From positions 1-6,733 of the forward strand of contig JAFTNI010000006.1 of assembly GCA_017451975.1 (NCBI GenBank): 6,733 nucleotides of DNA, written 5' to 3'. The notes below the pieces were generated by a model that ran no database searches, was not told the DNA's origin, and worked only from the letters and a program-made list of their open reading frames with translations. Below are positions 6,501 to 6,733 of this stretch, piece after piece; positions within the stretch are counted from its first letter, which is position 1, and every line of letters begins with the position of its first letter. Source of the DNA: Clostridia bacterium (GTDB taxonomy: Bacteria; Bacillota; Clostridia; Oscillospirales; CAG-272). The translations under genes were made by a program, and so were the position numbers.

Positions 6501-6539
6501 CGAGGTGTAGCGCAGCTGGTAGCGCGCCAGTTTCGGGAC
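6501..6539 (+). pseudogene. tRNA-Pro(CGG) 5' half, broken at the 3' side of the anticodon loop
   Basis: The 39 bases match a tRNA 5' half: acceptor strand CGAGGTG (C1, characteristic of bacterial tRNA-Pro), T8, D-stem GCGC/GCGC, A14, G15, G18-G19, A21, then anticodon stem strand CCAGT and loop TTCGGGA with anticodon CGG and G37. The 3' half is absent. The stem needs ACTGG next, but CACCA follows, and no T-arm (GGTTCGA-like) or acceptor strand CACCTCG occurs in the next 155 bases. It cannot form a tRNA as it stands. It lies directly behind a consensus promoter, so it is probably transcribed. Confidence 0.8.
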
Positions 6540-6694
6540 ACCATCACCGTTCTCGGCGTAGATTTTTCGGAAAGTGCCGAAAACACTTGAAACCACTGAC
6601 TTTTTCGGCTCTCCCGAATGCCGAAAAATCATCAAATCTTCGGTCTGACCACATGTTTGACCACTTACAAAAAAATCGAATATTTTTACCATTT
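6540..6694. other. 155-base spacer between two tRNA-Pro 5' halves, rich in inverted and direct repeats
   Basis: I see no gene here. GATTTTTCGG (6561-6570) and TTTTTCGG (6601-6608) alternate with CCGAAAA (6577-6583) and CCGAAAAATC (6621-6630), so either two local hairpins or one long nested hairpin can form. TGACCAC occurs twice, at 6646-6652 and 6658-6664, twelve bases apart, and GGTC-T-GACC (6642-6650) is a palindrome. A weak AT hairpin AAAAAT-CGAAT-ATTTTT lies at 6671-6687. Inverted repeats plus short direct repeats beside a cut tRNA resemble an attachment-site region of an integrative element, but no integrase is visible in the window. Confidence 0.5.
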
Positions 6695-6733
6695 CGAGGT
6701 GTAGCGAAGGTGGTATCGCGCATCGTTCGGGAC
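6695..6733 (+). tRNA. tRNA-Pro(CGG), 5' half only; continues beyond the window
   Basis: Same length and layout as the half at 6501: CGAGGTG acceptor strand, T8, D-stem GCGA/TCGC, A14, G15, G18-G19, A21, anticodon stem CATCG, loop TTCGGGA (anticodon CGG), then C39, which pairs with G31 as it should. It is identical to the first half at 32 of 39 positions. The changes at 13 and 22 compensate each other (C-G to A-T) and the anticodon stem strand 28-31 is wholly different. This is therefore a distinct tRNA rather than a fresh copy. The window ends before the 3' half, so intactness cannot be judged. Confidence 0.7.

Noticed and set aside
6671..6691. AAAAAT-CGAAT-ATTTTT followed by ACCA as a possible tRNA T-arm and CCA end
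   Set aside because: The loop is five bases, not seven, and no acceptor strand complementary to CGAGGTG lies between it and ACCA, so it cannot complete the first tRNA half.
6462..6692. 76-residue minus-strand frame across the tRNA halves and spacer
   Set aside because: Part of it is simply the reverse complement of the tRNA 5' half (GVPKLARYQLRYTS). No ribosome binding site or domain supports it.
6540..6694. Group I intron inserted in the tRNA anticodon loop
   Set aside because: The spacer is too short for a group I intron core, and what follows it is another 5' half rather than the missing 3' half.

Overview
The window reads as chromosome from a Clostridia-type member of the Bacillota, probably an anaerobic gut lineage. 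This is an inference from AGGAG-type ribosome binding sites, a T-box riboswitch ahead of thrS, consensus housekeeping promoters, Cys-anchored lipoproteins with Thr-rich linkers, and a threonyl-tRNA synthetase whose C-terminal half has the wording I associate with clostridial enzymes. No species can be named from the sequence.

Layout. Bases 1-3366 hold surface-protein genes. First comes the 3' end of a gene ending in a LamG/concanavalin-like domain. It is followed in the same direction by a complete 763-residue lipoprotein with a calcineurin-like metallophosphoesterase domain and a related LamG-like C-terminus. Converging on these is a 101-residue Thr/Ser-rich lipoprotein on the minus strand; a strong bidirectional hairpin terminator separates the two. 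Bases 3490-3748 carry a sigma-A promoter, a threonine T-box leader with specifier ACC and a T-box TGGAACC, and its terminator. These control thrS at 3844-5772. Bases 5776-5905 hold two palindromes that look like dispersed intergenic repeats, then a MutT-like Nudix hydrolase gene at 5940-6410.

The last 300 bases are the most unusual part. A perfect sigma-A promoter (TTGACA, 17 bases, TGtTATAAT) and a small hairpin lead into the 5' half of a tRNA-Pro(CGG). That half stops making tRNA sense at the 3' side of the anticodon loop. A 155-base spacer rich in alternating inverted repeats follows, and then a second, different tRNA-Pro(CGG) 5' half begins and runs off the window edge. The arrangement suggests an integration or recombination scar in a tRNA locus, or a tRNA-derived repeat unit.

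How the parts work together: the surface lipoproteins are probably extracytoplasmic enzymes or binding proteins. thrS is an independently controlled housekeeping gene that responds to uncharged tRNA-Thr. The Nudix gene has no visible functional link to thrS. Apart from the T-box circuit and the tRNA-Pro duplication, the window looks ordinary.
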